A DNA stretch of 64,000 nucleotides from 43-108 sp001915545 (lineage in GTDB: Bacteria; Bacteroidota; Bacteroidia; Bacteroidales; Bacteroidaceae), in assembly GCA_902491215.1 (NCBI GenBank), contig CABUGV010000016.1:9642-73641 (forward strand). The letters are read 5' to 3'. Of the stretch, positions 1 through 8,760 are shown one piece after another. The notes beneath the pieces are model-generated. The model worked only from the letters and a program-made list of their open reading frames with translations, made no database searches and was not told where the DNA came from. Both the position numbers and the translations under genes were made by a program. Position 1 is the first letter of the stretch. Each line of letters begins with the position of its first letter.

Positions 1-914
1 AATATTGGACGCTCGGTCACCTTCATGTCATCTTTATAATTCTGCAACGAAAGCGGGAATGTATAACAAGCATTAGCTGTAAAATCGACAAGTGCAATAC
101 GTGTAAATTCGGCCTTAAACTGCTGTGTAAGAATTGTAATCTTTATCTCATCACCTTGCCTTATATCTGGTGCGCAAGTTATATAACCTGTATACGATTT
201 TCCACTTGTGAGAGATGGTTTGTCATTCCAATCCATTGTCAGGACGTTTGCACCAGTTGTGGACGACGTCCATTCAACTTCTTTGGTCGTTGCATCGAAA
301 GTGAATTCACCACCAAGACGGCGACCATCCGGCAGTGTCAGAATAATTTTTTCCAGTCTATCACCTTCAAGTGCAGTACCGGTAGCATCAATATCAAACT
401 TCAACAATGAGAACAGATGTTTAAAATCAAATTCGTATCGTCCATCGCCTGCTTGTGAAGTCGGAGTTCCAACCTTATAATCACACTCTAACTTGCCGGT
501 GGTCATATCGAAGGTTTGCTCCAATTTCAGATTCCCCTTCAAAGCTGTTACATCTGCAGAAGCATTATCCAAACTGTACGGATAATAAGCGTATGTAGGA
601 TACTCACCACTTGCCATCGAACCGTTGAATTCCGCCTCAGCAACATTTCCAGTATTGGCAGCCTCGAACAATGAATTCTTGGTACCTTTATCACCGAACA
701 CTCCGATAGTATCCTTTGGAGACCACAAAATTCCTGTAGCTCCATCAGGGGAGGACGTGTCGACACATGTACGTGTCTGGAGTGCACCATCCATACGCCC
801 CACAATCGTCACTTTTCCGTCGTGGCTTCCGTCTATAAATTCTTCTTCCTGGCAACTGCTAAATCCAAACAACACACCTGCTGTCAGGATGCAGGTACCA
901 ATTTTATAATTCAT
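1..914 (-). CDS. Fimbrillin-like lipoprotein, C-terminus outside the window
   Basis: Partial gene: it starts with ATG at 914 and stays open for 304 codons to the window edge. The N-terminus is a lipoprotein signal (MNYKIGTCILTAGVLFGFSSC) with the lipidated Cys at residue 21. After it comes a QTRT motif like the protease-trimmed Thr-Arg-Thr site of Bacteroidales fimbrillins, then the usual early pattern of these proteins (ILWSPKDTIGVFG, YAYYPYS). I infer a surface-exposed, outer-membrane-anchored fimbrillin-family protein. It follows the other fimbrillin-type gene (ends 1011) on the same strand with about 96 bases between, so it is probably the next gene of the same transcript. Which subfamily it belongs to cannot be told without the C-terminus. 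Confidence 0.75.
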   Translation of the reverse strand, partial: MNYKIGTCILTAGVLFGFSSCQEEEFIDGSHDGKVTIVGRMDGALQTRTCVDTSSPDGATGILWSPKDTIGVFGDKGTKNSLFEAANTGNVAEAEFNGSMASGEYPTYAYYPYSLDNASADVTALKGNLKLEQTFDMTTGKLECDYKVGTPTSQAGDGRYEFDFKHLFSLLKFDIDATGTALEGDRLEKIILTLPDGRRLGGEFTFDATTKEVEWTSSTTGANVLTMDWNDKPSLTSGKSYTGYITCAPDIRQGDEIKITILTQQFKAEFTRIALVDFTANACYTFPLSLQNYKDDMKVTERPI

Positions 915-1010
915 TGGTTTAAGTTTTTTTATTTTAAAGTTATAATATCTATATAGAAATGAATGCCTCGCCGACCAAAGTCAGCGAAACATCCATTTCA
1001 TTTCTATCTA

Positions 1011-3239
1011 TCAATTATCCCAACCAATAGCATTACCACCGTTACTGTAGCTGGCATTGTATGTCTGAGTTGTAGCCGAAGGTTTCTTACGCAACTGGAA
1101 CTTTCTGTTGTTCATAATAATTGTCTGAATCAAATAATCGCTCTTATACTTGGCACCAGAAGTAGTCTGTTTGTCAGCAAAGTTCATGAAAATCAATCCC
1201 AGTCCGGCATTCTCCGTTCTCTGTTGAAGTTGTTCGACAGCCAGATTATTCATATCCTCAGCCAAAGCTACAATTCCGTTCTCACGGGTACCGATATCAT
1301 CATTGTCAGAATAGTATCCTCCAAGGTCGTTCATAAACCATGTTTTGTGAGAATTATCATTCTTATACAAATCAACACTTTCCTGGAACAAGTGCGTAAT
1401 ACCCTCCTTCTTCTCCCTGGTAGTGGCTTCCTGACCAGATCCAACACTGGTAACCTCCTGATAATACCATCTCAACGGTGCTGTTGAATTTAGATACCAC
1501 ACAGGTTTTCCCCAGTCCATAGGCATACCGCCATTGTTATCCTGATAAGTCCAACTCTTTTCCTCCGGTCCGGTTGCAAATCCCCAGTAAGTAAACATGA
1601 TAGGAGCTGTAGTTGTACCATAATCGCTAATCATATCCTGCGAATTATAGTTAGCCTTCAATATAATCTTACCCTTCACATCGTCAATGGTTGTATTAGG
1701 AGTTATCTCGTTGGTATAAATACGGTTAGCAACAACTCCTGCAATGCTATTAACTTCATTACGGAGTTTTTCAATCCAATACTGCTCATTATCAGTTAAA
1801 ATAGGTGTATCTCCAGATGAATAAGTCAACATAACAAAGGCAAACTCATTCTTTTTACCAGCCTTTTCACAAGCATCAAGATGAGAAGCAATTTTAGCAA
1901 TGGCTTCACTTAACTTCATGACAGTTCTGTTTTTACTTTCACAAACCACATAGAAACCATCATAACTTCCCCAACTACGAATCGTTGAAGTTTGGAAGAT
2001 AAATGCACGAACACCATCCTCAAACTGCTGGTCAATTGTAGCAGTCTGATAAACTCTGCTTGAACCATTTTCGCTTGTCAATACAGAAAACTTACTACCA
2101 GGAATCGAGAGCTCTGACACATAAATATTCGGGTCAAGAGCACTCATCCAATATTTATCACCGTCAGTATCTATTTTAGGCAGAAGTACTCGGTTTACCT
2201 TGTGAGGCACAATACTTGCTGTTTGAAGTGTACGTGCTCTTTCTCCACCATTCAAAGTATTGACCGCAATCTGAAGTGTACGAGGCTGCATAATATTGTC
2301 TTCATCATCATCAGGAATTATATATGCCTTAACATTCAGGAATTTGCCAGATTCCAGTGTTATATATTCATCTGTATCCTGATTATAACAAGGAATGTTG
2401 ACTACATTTCGTACCTGTGACATATCGCCCGTAGCAGTACATGTAGCCTGTGCATCTGCACCACCTGCACCACGGATATAGCAGTTGAAATCACCGGTCA
2501 GGATAGGATTCTTACCATCTACTGCTCTGACAGTAACGTCTGTCACAACAACAGAACCACTCGCTGGACCTGGAATGGTAATATCAAGTACAGTAACCAA
2601 ATTATGGAACTGCAAGTTCACCTTGCCTGAACCTTGTTCCACAGCACTCTTACTTACAGGGTTGTATGCATACATGTAAGCATAGTCCATATTAGGCAGG
2701 GCAAAAGTTGTTTCTTTACCATCCACTTCTGGGTCCAAAGAAACAATAGGTCCTGTACGCCATCCGGCAGGCTGTTGGTTCACTGGAATAGTGGCAGTAA
2801 TAGTTCCCTGCTGGTCATCAGCATCAACCCCATTCACTCTGTCTGCAGGATAGAATGCATAGAAATGATGCACATCCTCACTTCCCCATTGCAGACCTGC
2901 AGCATTCGGATCCCCCTTCATTACTTCATTGGCCACATTAGGCGTTTCTGGATTAGGTGTTATTTTATAATTTACCAAGTGATTGGCAGGCTGTGATGTT
3001 TCCTTACAGAATATCGCAATCTCATCACCTTCAACCCAATGCACAGCTACTCCTTCTGTATCATGGTTACCATAAACTGTTCTTGTACTGGCATCACCAG
3101 TTACAGACGTACCAAACAACACTTCATCACCAGTCTGCACAGGATTCTTTGCAAGCCCGTTGTCCTGGCTTTCGTCAGAGCAACCTGCCAAACATGCCAT
3201 AACAGCTATGCCGGCCAATAACATATATCTACTTTTCAT
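1011..3239 (-). CDS. Lipoprotein: fimbrillin-type N-terminus fused to a PI-PLC-like barrel lacking catalytic histidines
   Basis: 742 residues from ATG 3239; an upstream in-frame start at 3287 would bury the signal peptide. Lipobox MACLAGC puts the lipidated Cys at residue 20, followed by an STRT fimbrillin-like motif. Residues about 30-355 resemble a fimbrillin-type beta domain (HHFYAFYPADR, PHKVNRVLLPKID). Residues about 365-742 look like a phosphatidylinositol-specific phospholipase C X-type barrel: LSIPGSKFS (377-385) sits where the family has SIPGTHDS, then a QQFEDGVRAF helix, then YDGFYVVCE (427-434). Both positions where the family has catalytic His appear replaced (Lys and Cys), so I infer a binding or structural role rather than lipase activity. 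It lies downstream of the capsule export genes with the same polarity. The family assignment is from motif reading only. Confidence 0.65.
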   Translation of the reverse strand: MKSRYMLLAGIAVMACLAGCSDESQDNGLAKNPVQTGDEVLFGTSVTGDASTRTVYGNHDTEGVAVHWVEGDEIAIFCKETSQPANHLVNYKITPNPETPNVANEVMKGDPNAAGLQWGSEDVHHFYAFYPADRVNGVDADDQQGTITATIPVNQQPAGWRTGPIVSLDPEVDGKETTFALPNMDYAYMYAYNPVSKSAVEQGSGKVNLQFHNLVTVLDITIPGPASGSVVVTDVTVRAVDGKNPILTGDFNCYIRGAGGADAQATCTATGDMSQVRNVVNIPCYNQDTDEYITLESGKFLNVKAYIIPDDDEDNIMQPRTLQIAVNTLNGGERARTLQTASIVPHKVNRVLLPKIDTDGDKYWMSALDPNIYVSELSIPGSKFSVLTSENGSSRVYQTATIDQQFEDGVRAFIFQTSTIRSWGSYDGFYVVCESKNRTVMKLSEAIAKIASHLDACEKAGKKNEFAFVMLTYSSGDTPILTDNEQYWIEKLRNEVNSIAGVVANRIYTNEITPNTTIDDVKGKIILKANYNSQDMISDYGTTTAPIMFTYWGFATGPEEKSWTYQDNNGGMPMDWGKPVWYLNSTAPLRWYYQEVTSVGSGQEATTREKKEGITHLFQESVDLYKNDNSHKTWFMNDLGGYYSDNDDIGTRENGIVALAEDMNNLAVEQLQQRTENAGLGLIFMNFADKQTTSGAKYKSDYLIQTIIMNNRKFQLRKKPSATTQTYNASYSNGGNAIGWDN

Positions 3240-3256
3240 AAAAATTCTATTTAAAA

Positions 3257-3439
3257 TTAATCCCATGTTGTATAATTGCCTTCCCAAGATTGTTCTGGAT
3301 TAGCAAATCCATGTTTCTCTATAGTCACGCCATCAGCATTCTCCGTTCCGCCTTCGAACACCGAAGCCTTCATGAAGCCTTCTTCCAGCTCCACCTCAGA
3401 ACATTTTGTCTGTGGAGCCACATACTTAGTTTTAGTCAT
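3257..3439 (-). CDS. Small 60-residue protein of unknown function in the capsule operon
   Basis: Sixty codons from ATG 3439, preceded by a purine-rich AGTGAGGG that could serve as ribosome binding site; a GTG at 3451 is a weaker alternative. The sequence begins MTKTKYVAPQTKCSEVELEE and then has KASVFEGGTENADGV, with no membrane segment and no signal peptide. It resembles the many short Bacteroidales proteins that start M-x-K-x-Y-x-A/S-P-x-T followed by an acidic stretch; their function is not known to me. It is 17 bases upstream of the PLC-like lipoprotein and downstream of wzc. Because the same transcript carries a PqqD-type peptide-binding protein, it is a candidate peptide substrate, but that is inference. 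Confidence 0.6.
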   Translation of the reverse strand: MTKTKYVAPQTKCSEVELEEGFMKASVFEGGTENADGVTIEKHGFANPEQSWEGNYTTWD

Positions 3440-3536
3440 ATAAACCCTCACTTTCTTTTTTAGTTATTAAAAAATTGAATCTCTCTTGCGGTCGTCCGTA
3501 GACGACAAATTTCTTTTTACATTTTGCTTTGGCCAT
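3432..3536 (-). CDS. Possible 34-residue basic peptide overlapping the next start
   Basis: ATG at 3536 opens a 34-codon frame, MAKAKCKKKF-VVYGRPQERF and on to GLYD, whose TAA (3434-3432) overlaps the start of the 60-residue gene by 8 bases. That is the arrangement expected for translational coupling. It lies 29 bases after the wzc stop. A short inverted repeat (GTCGTC-tacg-GACGAC, 3491-3506) falls inside it. Length and composition alone cannot prove coding; it may only be leader sequence. Confidence 0.25.
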   Translation of the reverse strand: MAKAKCKKKFVVYGRPQERFNFLITKKESEGLYD

Positions 3537-3565
3537 TAAATTTATAAATTAAAAGGTTAATAATC

Positions 3566-5905
3566 TTATTCATATTTTTTGCCATAGCCGTAACCATATC
3601 CATAACCGTAGCCATAACCATAACCGTAGCCGTAACCACGCTTTTCAAGGTCGCAGCCGTTGAGAACAAGAGCCATATTCTTGAGTTTCTTGTCCTCATA
3701 CAGTTTATCAATGTCAGGCAGCTGACGTTTGTCAATTTTTCCGGCCCTGATTACAAACAGTGTCAAATCTGCAATACGGTTGGCAATAGCGGCATCTGCA
3801 ATGATACCGATAGGCACGTTGTCGGCAATGATATAATCGTATCTTCCACGTAATTCCTCTACCAGAGCATCCAATCTTTCATCCATAAGAAGCTCCGCAG
3901 GATTTGGTGCTACGCTTCCGGAAGGTATTATATCAATGTTGTCAGATTCAGAACTCTTCTGTATAATATCATCAACAGTTATGCTTGTATCAGCCAGATA
4001 ATTTGTCACACCGGTCTGATGCCTGTGCTGATGACCGCCTGAAAGTGTACCTTTTCGTATATCAAGGTCGAGAAGCACAACTTTCTTGTTTGCATAAGCA
4101 AAACTCTTTGCCAGATTCAAAGAAATGAACGTCTTGCCAGCCCCTTCATTGAAAGAAGTGAACGTTATCACCTGCATGTTCTTGTTCTTATGAGCAAGGA
4201 AGGCCATATTCGTTCTGAGTATTCTGAATGCCTCTGAAACAACACTGCTTTCTTCTTTTTCAACAGTTCCTTTCTTTCCCTTACGTTTCTTCTTAAGAGG
4301 AATAACACCGAGCAAAGGCACATTAACAGCCCCTTCCACATCCTTGCGCGTATGAACTCTTGTATCGAGGAACATAATCAAGAGAAATGCGACCGTAGGC
4401 AATGCCAATCCTACACATCCGCCAAGAAGCAGAATCTTGTTTCTGTTCGGACTTATCGGAGCATCACTTCCATCAGCACTGTCAATCACTCTAGCATTGT
4501 TGTCGGCCATAGCCTGAGAAAGAGCATTTTCCTCACGTTTGTTCAACAGGTAAAGATACAAAGCCTCCTTAATCTTCTGCTGACGTTCTATCGACAACAT
4601 CTGGCGCTCCTTAGCAGGTACGGAAGCCACTCTTGCCTGAGCTCTGTTCTCACGGCTCTGGGCATCGTTACGTCTTACGTCTATACTTACAATCATATTG
4701 TCAACAGCCCGGATTATGCTCTGTTTCAAAGCTCTGAGCGAATTATTGAGTTCCTCAACAATAGGATTGTTCTCACTGCTGTCCACAATCAGCTTGTCGC
4801 GCCTGAGCTTCATTGTGTTGTACTGGCTTATCTGTCCCTCGATATTCATATCCTTGATACCTGTATTTGCAGGTATCAGGTCTGTATCTTTCGAAGGATC
4901 CGTGAGGTACTCCTTTATGTACTTTGCCAGTCTGAGCTGCGTTTCGAGTTCAAGAGCTTCAGAATTATACTTCTGCGATTCGCTCATATACATTCCGGCC
5001 GCAGAACCAAGGTCTACAACCTGGTTGGACGACTTGAACGATTCGAGATTGGATTCCACATGTCCAAGTTCCTTTTCAATTATTATAAGTCGCTCGTTGA
5101 TGAAATCAGCAGTATTCACAGCCACCTGGTTCTTATCCTTAATGGCATCCTCGTTGTAGACGGTAATAAGCATGTTAAGAACATCTTCAGCCTTTGAAGC
5201 CGAGTTGTCCTTGATTGCCAACGTCAATATCGACGATTCCTCGCTTTCCTGCTTTATTCCCACATTAGCCATATAATATCCAACAACGGATTCACGCGGA
5301 AGTTTAGAAACATTTATTTCTACTCCATACCACGATTTACTGCAATAGTTAGTCGGCGACACAGTGATTTCGGTTCCCGCAACATTCACCTTCTGATTGA
5401 ATTTGACGTCTTTCGTCTTCGTTTCTTCACCGTCGTTGTAGGATACGGTGACCGTCTTGTCATCCTTCAACGAAGCAGTAAAAGAGAAATAACTCTCGGT
5501 TGTAGCCTCAGGGAATGTTACTCGGAACGGAGCCTGCGTATAAAGTTCCAGTTGTCTCAACCCATCCTGAATCTTATAGCTGACATCAGCATTCAGCCGC
5601 CCCACGACCTCAGTCATCAGCCTTTTCGACTTGAATTGAAGAATTTCGTTGGCCACATTCACCTTGTTTATCAGATTGTCGTAACGATCCATGCTCGTTG
5701 TCGACAACTTGTTCGACGGGTCCTTGATAATCACCGTTGCAGAACGGAAATAGACAAACGGCGACTTGGCGTACTTATACCATGCAAGTCCAACGAACAG
5801 CAATATGGAAATAAGATACCAGCGCCATTTGGATGCCAAGTAAAGCAAAAGGTCGACGATGTTCAAGTCTGTTTCCTTTTTTGTAGATTTAGTGTCAGTC
5901 TGCAT
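3566..5905 (-). CDS. wzc: Wzc-like chain-length regulator / BY-type tyrosine kinase
   Basis: 779 residues. It would control chain length and export of the capsule from the inner membrane. An N-terminal Wzz domain is bracketed by membrane segments at about 30-47 and 490-512, with a long coiled periplasmic region between. The cytoplasmic kinase has Walker A FNEGAGKT (585-592), Walker A' LLDLDIRKG (611-619) and Walker B DYIIADNVPIG (690-700), the normal set for bacterial tyrosine kinases. The C-terminus, the usual autophosphorylated Tyr cluster, is extraordinary: Gly757, then nine Tyr-Gly pairs (758-775), then KKYE. It follows the Wza-like gene with about 30 bases between and is clearly in the same operon. 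Confidence 0.93.
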   Translation of the reverse strand: MQTDTKSTKKETDLNIVDLLLYLASKWRWYLISILLFVGLAWYKYAKSPFVYFRSATVIIKDPSNKLSTTSMDRYDNLINKVNVANEILQFKSKRLMTEVVGRLNADVSYKIQDGLRQLELYTQAPFRVTFPEATTESYFSFTASLKDDKTVTVSYNDGEETKTKDVKFNQKVNVAGTEITVSPTNYCSKSWYGVEINVSKLPRESVVGYYMANVGIKQESEESSILTLAIKDNSASKAEDVLNMLITVYNEDAIKDKNQVAVNTADFINERLIIIEKELGHVESNLESFKSSNQVVDLGSAAGMYMSESQKYNSEALELETQLRLAKYIKEYLTDPSKDTDLIPANTGIKDMNIEGQISQYNTMKLRRDKLIVDSSENNPIVEELNNSLRALKQSIIRAVDNMIVSIDVRRNDAQSRENRAQARVASVPAKERQMLSIERQQKIKEALYLYLLNKREENALSQAMADNNARVIDSADGSDAPISPNRNKILLLGGCVGLALPTVAFLLIMFLDTRVHTRKDVEGAVNVPLLGVIPLKKKRKGKKGTVEKEESSVVSEAFRILRTNMAFLAHKNKNMQVITFTSFNEGAGKTFISLNLAKSFAYANKKVVLLDLDIRKGTLSGGHQHRHQTGVTNYLADTSITVDDIIQKSSESDNIDIIPSGSVAPNPAELLMDERLDALVEELRGRYDYIIADNVPIGIIADAAIANRIADLTLFVIRAGKIDKRQLPDIDKLYEDKKLKNMALVLNGCDLEKRGYGYGYGYGYGYGYGYGYGKKYE

Positions 5906-5935
5906 CTTGATATTCGTTTTTTCACATTTACATAA

Positions 5936-6730
5936 TTACTTAAGATACCACAAGACAGAACAAGCGGCGGTTACCAGACTCAAGATAAGTGTACCATACT
6001 GAATGGTGCGGTCTTCCGTATCTTTCTTCTTATACCTAGGCTCGACGTAAACAATATCATTCTGCTGGAGATAGAAACATGGAGATTCAAAAATATCTTT
6101 GCTTCTCAAATCATGCATATACATTTCCCTTGTTCCGTTGTTTTCTCTTATTACTGCGACACGGTCAACACGTGCACGCGAAGTCAAATCGCCGGCCTTG
6201 GCAATAGCTTCAAGAAGAGTCACCCTATCGCCGTCTACAGAATATGTACCGTTACTTCCAACAGCTCCAAGCACTGTATATCTGAAATTAAGAATCTCGA
6301 TGGATACCAACGGATCCTTTATGTAGTTGCCTTCAATAATCTTGTTTCTTATCAGGTCCTTTACACCACTAAGAGTAAGCCCTTCAACATGAAGCTGACC
6401 GAGAATCGGAAAATCAATATTTCCTTCCTTGTCTACTCTATATCCTTTTTCTTTTACAGCAGTGGCGTTGCCGCCTACAGTTATACCACCATCAGCCTCA
6501 ACCTGAAATGCCCCACCCTGTACATTGAAAGGAAGGGCCAATTCTGGACTTTTGCAGCTGACCACAATGCTAAGTCTATCGTCGCGATGCACAACAGCCT
6601 CATGCACATCCTCCATAGGATATTTCTCGGCGATGTTCATATCGTTGAGATAGACAAAATTTTTCCGTGACGAGCAAGACGTCATTACCGCCACGACCAA
6701 TAAACTCAAAAGAGTCAATTTCTTATTCAT
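5936..6730 (-). CDS. wza: Wza-like polysaccharide export lipoprotein
   Basis: 264 residues from ATG 6730, beginning with a lipoprotein signal (MNKKLTLLSLLVVAVMTSC; lipidated Cys19). A polysaccharide-export domain follows (DDRLSIVVSCKSPELA, residues about 50-130) and then an SLBB-like region (YTVLGAVGSNGTYSV). A C-terminal hydrophobic segment (LILSLVTAACSVLWYLK) is typical of the short Bacteroidales form. It would form the outer-membrane channel working with Wzc. Oddly, the frame is open upstream right through the HPr-kinase-like gene, with no stop between them, so the two could be made as one 564-residue chain starting at 7630. The signal peptide argues that initiation at 6730 does occur. Confidence 0.88.
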   Translation of the reverse strand: MNKKLTLLSLLVVAVMTSCSSRKNFVYLNDMNIAEKYPMEDVHEAVVHRDDRLSIVVSCKSPELALPFNVQGGAFQVEADGGITVGGNATAVKEKGYRVDKEGNIDFPILGQLHVEGLTLSGVKDLIRNKIIEGNYIKDPLVSIEILNFRYTVLGAVGSNGTYSVDGDRVTLLEAIAKAGDLTSRARVDRVAVIRENNGTREMYMHDLRSKDIFESPCFYLQQNDIVYVEPRYKKKDTEDRTIQYGTLILSLVTAACSVLWYLK

Positions 6731-7630
6731 CTTTCTTTTTTTGTTATATATAACCAATTTATTTTTACACAATATCACCGCCTCCTTATCAGGCAGACAT
6801 TCCAGCTTCCCGACTGTAACCATCGATGAAAGTCTCACAAGTATATCATACAGAGCATTTCGCAGACGCTTGTCCTGGCGTATCAAAGAACATCCGGGGA
6901 ACAGAGCAACAAAGGCATCAACATCCGTCAAATACACAAAACGGTTCACTCTTGCCTGTGCAAGACGTACAATCCCACCAATAGGGAAATGCAGATTTTT
7001 GTAGCATGGCGTTTTCCCGCTCCACGGTGTTCCATACACAATTGCCTTGCCATCTTTTATTCTAACCGTAGGATTATCATCGTTCAGCAATTCACACTTA
7101 GGAAATGTCTGTGTCCAATGTGCAGCGTGGGTACTCTTTCCAGTACCGCTCTTTCCCATAAAAAGATAGGCCATATCATCATCGCACGAAACAACAGAAG
7201 CATGTACAGATATAGCATCAAAATTCAAAATCGCCTGAGAATACACAATTCTAATCATCGAACTGCAAACATGCGATATGTATGGGTCGTCCCAGCACAC
7301 GTACGCCTCAGCATTGCTGAAGTTCGAGCAGACATACATGCCATGGACAGCCCCGTCTCTGGTATAGCTCATCTCTATATAGTATCCGTCATCTACAGAA
7401 TAAAGCTTCACATATCCAAGCTCATTCATCGATTCCTCCAAAATGCACTCACCGGAAATATTTTTACGGTCTGATGCAGGCATTACCGTAAAACCGAAAA
7501 GGCAATCAGATAATACAACACCTCCACGTAGGAAAGGCTGAAACGACGGCAAAAAATTGTCAATATCTATACCGACAGGAACAGATACCCTAAAGTTGAA
7601 ATCTGCCACTGAAAAATAATATTCATTCAT
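6731..7630 (-). CDS. HPr-kinase-like P-loop protein, in frame with wza and lacking its own stop
   Basis: 300 codons from ATG 7630, whose ATGA overlaps the TGA of the preceding gene. Residues 159-167 are a P-loop, GKSGTGKST, followed by LLNDDNP (181-187) and YGTPWSGK (199-206), the pattern of HPr serine kinase/phosphorylase C-terminal domains; HASVV (143-147) is also typical. The N-terminal 100 residues do not look like the HPr kinase regulatory domain. I infer an HprK-related kinase of the kind found beside PqqD-type proteins in exopolysaccharide loci; its substrate is unknown and an HPr-based role is unlikely. The frame runs without stop into wza through an A7 run at 6735-6741. One base fewer would end this gene on the ATGA of wza, and one more on a TAA four bases further on. 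Confidence 0.72.
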
Positions 7631-8736
7631 TTCTTGAATTGTCCTGTCAAAAGATTTACAAAATACCAGAATGTTTCTTTCGGTGCATATTTCAGCGTAA
7701 AAGACATATTGGAAAAAAAGGAGCCAGATGTGCGGAGTTTCCGCTTCCATCCGTCATCAAGCGACAAACTTCGGTTTAATCCATACTGTCCCATATTACC
7801 TCCGGCCATCACAATGTCGAGCAAAGGGCGTGCACTGCATTTACTGAAACCGGCAGAAGGAATGCGTTCTGCAGGGCAACCCAGATACTCGACAAGAAAA
7901 GAATAAAGCAGACGGCTCCATCTTACCAAGCCTATTCGCCTTATTATTTTATCCAGCTCACTTGAAGAAACATTTTCATAAAGACAGAAGCAAGCCCTTG
8001 CCATATCACATAGTTGCTTAAGCCCTATGCCCCATCCAACAGCATGTTTCATTATGTGTGCATTAAGCAGAAAAAGGTTCAGCAAAGGCGACGGTACAGC
8101 AACTTCACAATCAGATGATGCATCAGCCAGCACAACTTTTCCGAGTCCCAGCTTATAAACCTGTTTGGACAGATAACGCGCAGAAAAAGGGTTGCATATA
8201 TCAAACAACCTATGGTGATGTTCAACGACAATACCATTCCATCTGTAATAAAAACTGCCGTCACTCATGCGTTTGACCCGACAGCCCTGTTTCTCCAAGT
8301 CTGCTATTATACGTCTGCTGTCCTTTCTGCTTCTGAAGTAAAAATCAATATCACCGCATTCTCTAAGCAACGGCTTTTCGTAAAACGAAGCAACCCCCTG
8401 CCCTTTCTGCAAAACAGCAACAGCTCCATTTTTCGAAAAAAGACGGAGCAGACCTTCAATTGTTCTGTTCATTGCAAGGTTGCGATGTTCAATCATATCT
8501 GCTGTTGCAACCCATTTAAACAAAACAGTTTCTGGGGGAAGAATTTTATCCGGCAAGCGACATATACCTCTATACATTATACCGGTGACACTCTGTCGAC
8601 GTGCCATCAAAAAAAGTCTCTTCCACTCGTCTATGTCAAGCGGAAAGACGGACAAATCCTCCGGACCACGTTCCCAAAGTCCTGAACGCAGAAGAATAAA
8701 GAATGCGGAACATTCTTTTTCAGATAAAGTATCCAC
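7627..8736 (-). CDS. Nucleotidyltransferase-fold protein (NTP_transf_5-like)
   Basis: 369 residues. The central region has LQKGQGVASFY (109-119) and ECGDIDFYFRSRKDS (126-140), the Gly-Asp-Ile-Asp metal site of the uncharacterised bacterial nucleotidyltransferase family often annotated NTP_transf_5; HHHRLFD follows at about 172. It presumably moves a nucleotidyl group onto an unknown acceptor. The gene sits between the PqqD-like gene and the HPr-kinase-like gene and overlaps the latter by 4 bases (ATGA), so the three are translationally linked. Such trios recur in peptide-maturation and exopolysaccharide clusters; what they modify here is not known. Membership is recognised from the motif and the neighbours. 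Confidence 0.75.
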   Translation of the reverse strand: MDTLSEKECSAFFILLRSGLWERGPEDLSVFPLDIDEWKRLFLMARRQSVTGIMYRGICRLPDKILPPETVLFKWVATADMIEHRNLAMNRTIEGLLRLFSKNGAVAVLQKGQGVASFYEKPLLRECGDIDFYFRSRKDSRRIIADLEKQGCRVKRMSDGSFYYRWNGIVVEHHHRLFDICNPFSARYLSKQVYKLGLGKVVLADASSDCEVAVPSPLLNLFLLNAHIMKHAVGWGIGLKQLCDMARACFCLYENVSSSELDKIIRRIGLVRWSRLLYSFLVEYLGCPAERIPSAGFSKCSARPLLDIVMAGGNMGQYGLNRSLSLDDGWKRKLRTSGSFFSNMSFTLKYAPKETFWYFVNLLTGQFKK

Positions 8737-8760
8737 AAACAGTATGCATTCAACACCGTG

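Noticed and set aside
3491..3506. Terminator between wzc and the small proteins
   Set aside because: The GTCGTC/GACGAC hairpin has only a 6-base stem and no T-run, and the downstream genes look co-transcribed.
4352..5197. 281-codon plus-strand frame opposite wzc
   Set aside because: Complement of a well-supported kinase gene; its protein has no recognisable domain.
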